DNA from: Trueperaceae bacterium
GTDB lineage: Bacteria; Deinococcota; Deinococci; Deinococcales; Trueperaceae
Assembly (NCBI GenBank): GCA_003567075.1
Contig: PXAU01000282.1
Location: forward strand, 1 to 5,003
DNA: 5,003 bases
Direction: 5' to 3'
This document shows positions 4,971 through 5,003 of this stretch, in pieces; the first letter of the stretch is position 1; the number at the start of each line of letters is the position of its first letter. The notes beneath the pieces are model-generated. The model saw only the letters and a program-made list of their open reading frames with translations. It did no database searches and was not told the origin of the DNA. Position numbers and translations under genes: made by a program.

Positions 4971-5003
4971 GCAGCGGCGGTGTGATGGTCGGCGTGCGCG
5001 GCG

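Overview
This is a GC-rich window (roughly 70% G+C by eye) with ordinary bacterial gene organisation: four protein genes, strong purine-rich Shine-Dalgarno sites in front of three of them, and two intergenic stretches of about 310 bp. The taxon cannot be fixed from the sequence. The G+C, the Sec signal peptide and the protein families fit a free-living heterotroph, for example a high-GC proteobacterium, a myxobacterium or a related phylum. There are no RNA genes, CRISPR arrays, transposases, phage genes or toxin/defence genes, so this reads as chromosomal housekeeping and catabolic DNA rather than an island.

Layout from left to right. (1) 1-1009, minus strand: an M14 zinc carboxypeptidase whose C-terminus runs off the left edge. 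(2) 1010-1323: a divergent intergenic region holding a triple 20-bp tandem repeat directly upstream of the carboxypeptidase ribosome binding site, a 9-bp direct repeat with 10-bp period, and a bulged GNRA-tetraloop hairpin in the presumed leader of the next gene. (3) 1324-2082, plus: an exported protein of unknown function with an NTF2/SnoaL-like half followed by a lipocalin-like beta half. (4) 2083-2392: a structured intergenic region with a terminator-like hairpin, a 12-bp-stem inverted repeat and an imperfect direct repeat. (5) 2393-3337, plus: a DapA-superfamily Schiff-base enzyme that most resembles the deaminase/lyase of bacterial hydroxyproline catabolism. (6) 3370-4959, minus: an iron-sulfur L-serine ammonia-lyase with its beta and alpha parts in one chain and a cysteine-rich C-terminal tail. 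It converges on gene (5) with a 32-bp gap.

Three of the four genes fit peptide and amino-acid breakdown: an exopeptidase releases amino acids, one enzyme probably deaminates a hydroxyproline-derived pyrroline, and one deaminates serine to pyruvate. The link is functional inference only. The genes lie on different strands, do not form an operon, and the other hydroxyproline-pathway genes are not in the window. I found no convincing undescribed system. The points most worth a second look are the tandem repeats in the carboxypeptidase leader, the long insertion with a DxDxDG loop in that enzyme, the unknown exported two-domain protein, the structured 2.1-2.3 kb intergenic region, and the CxxCxC tail and apparently leaderless start of the serine dehydratase.
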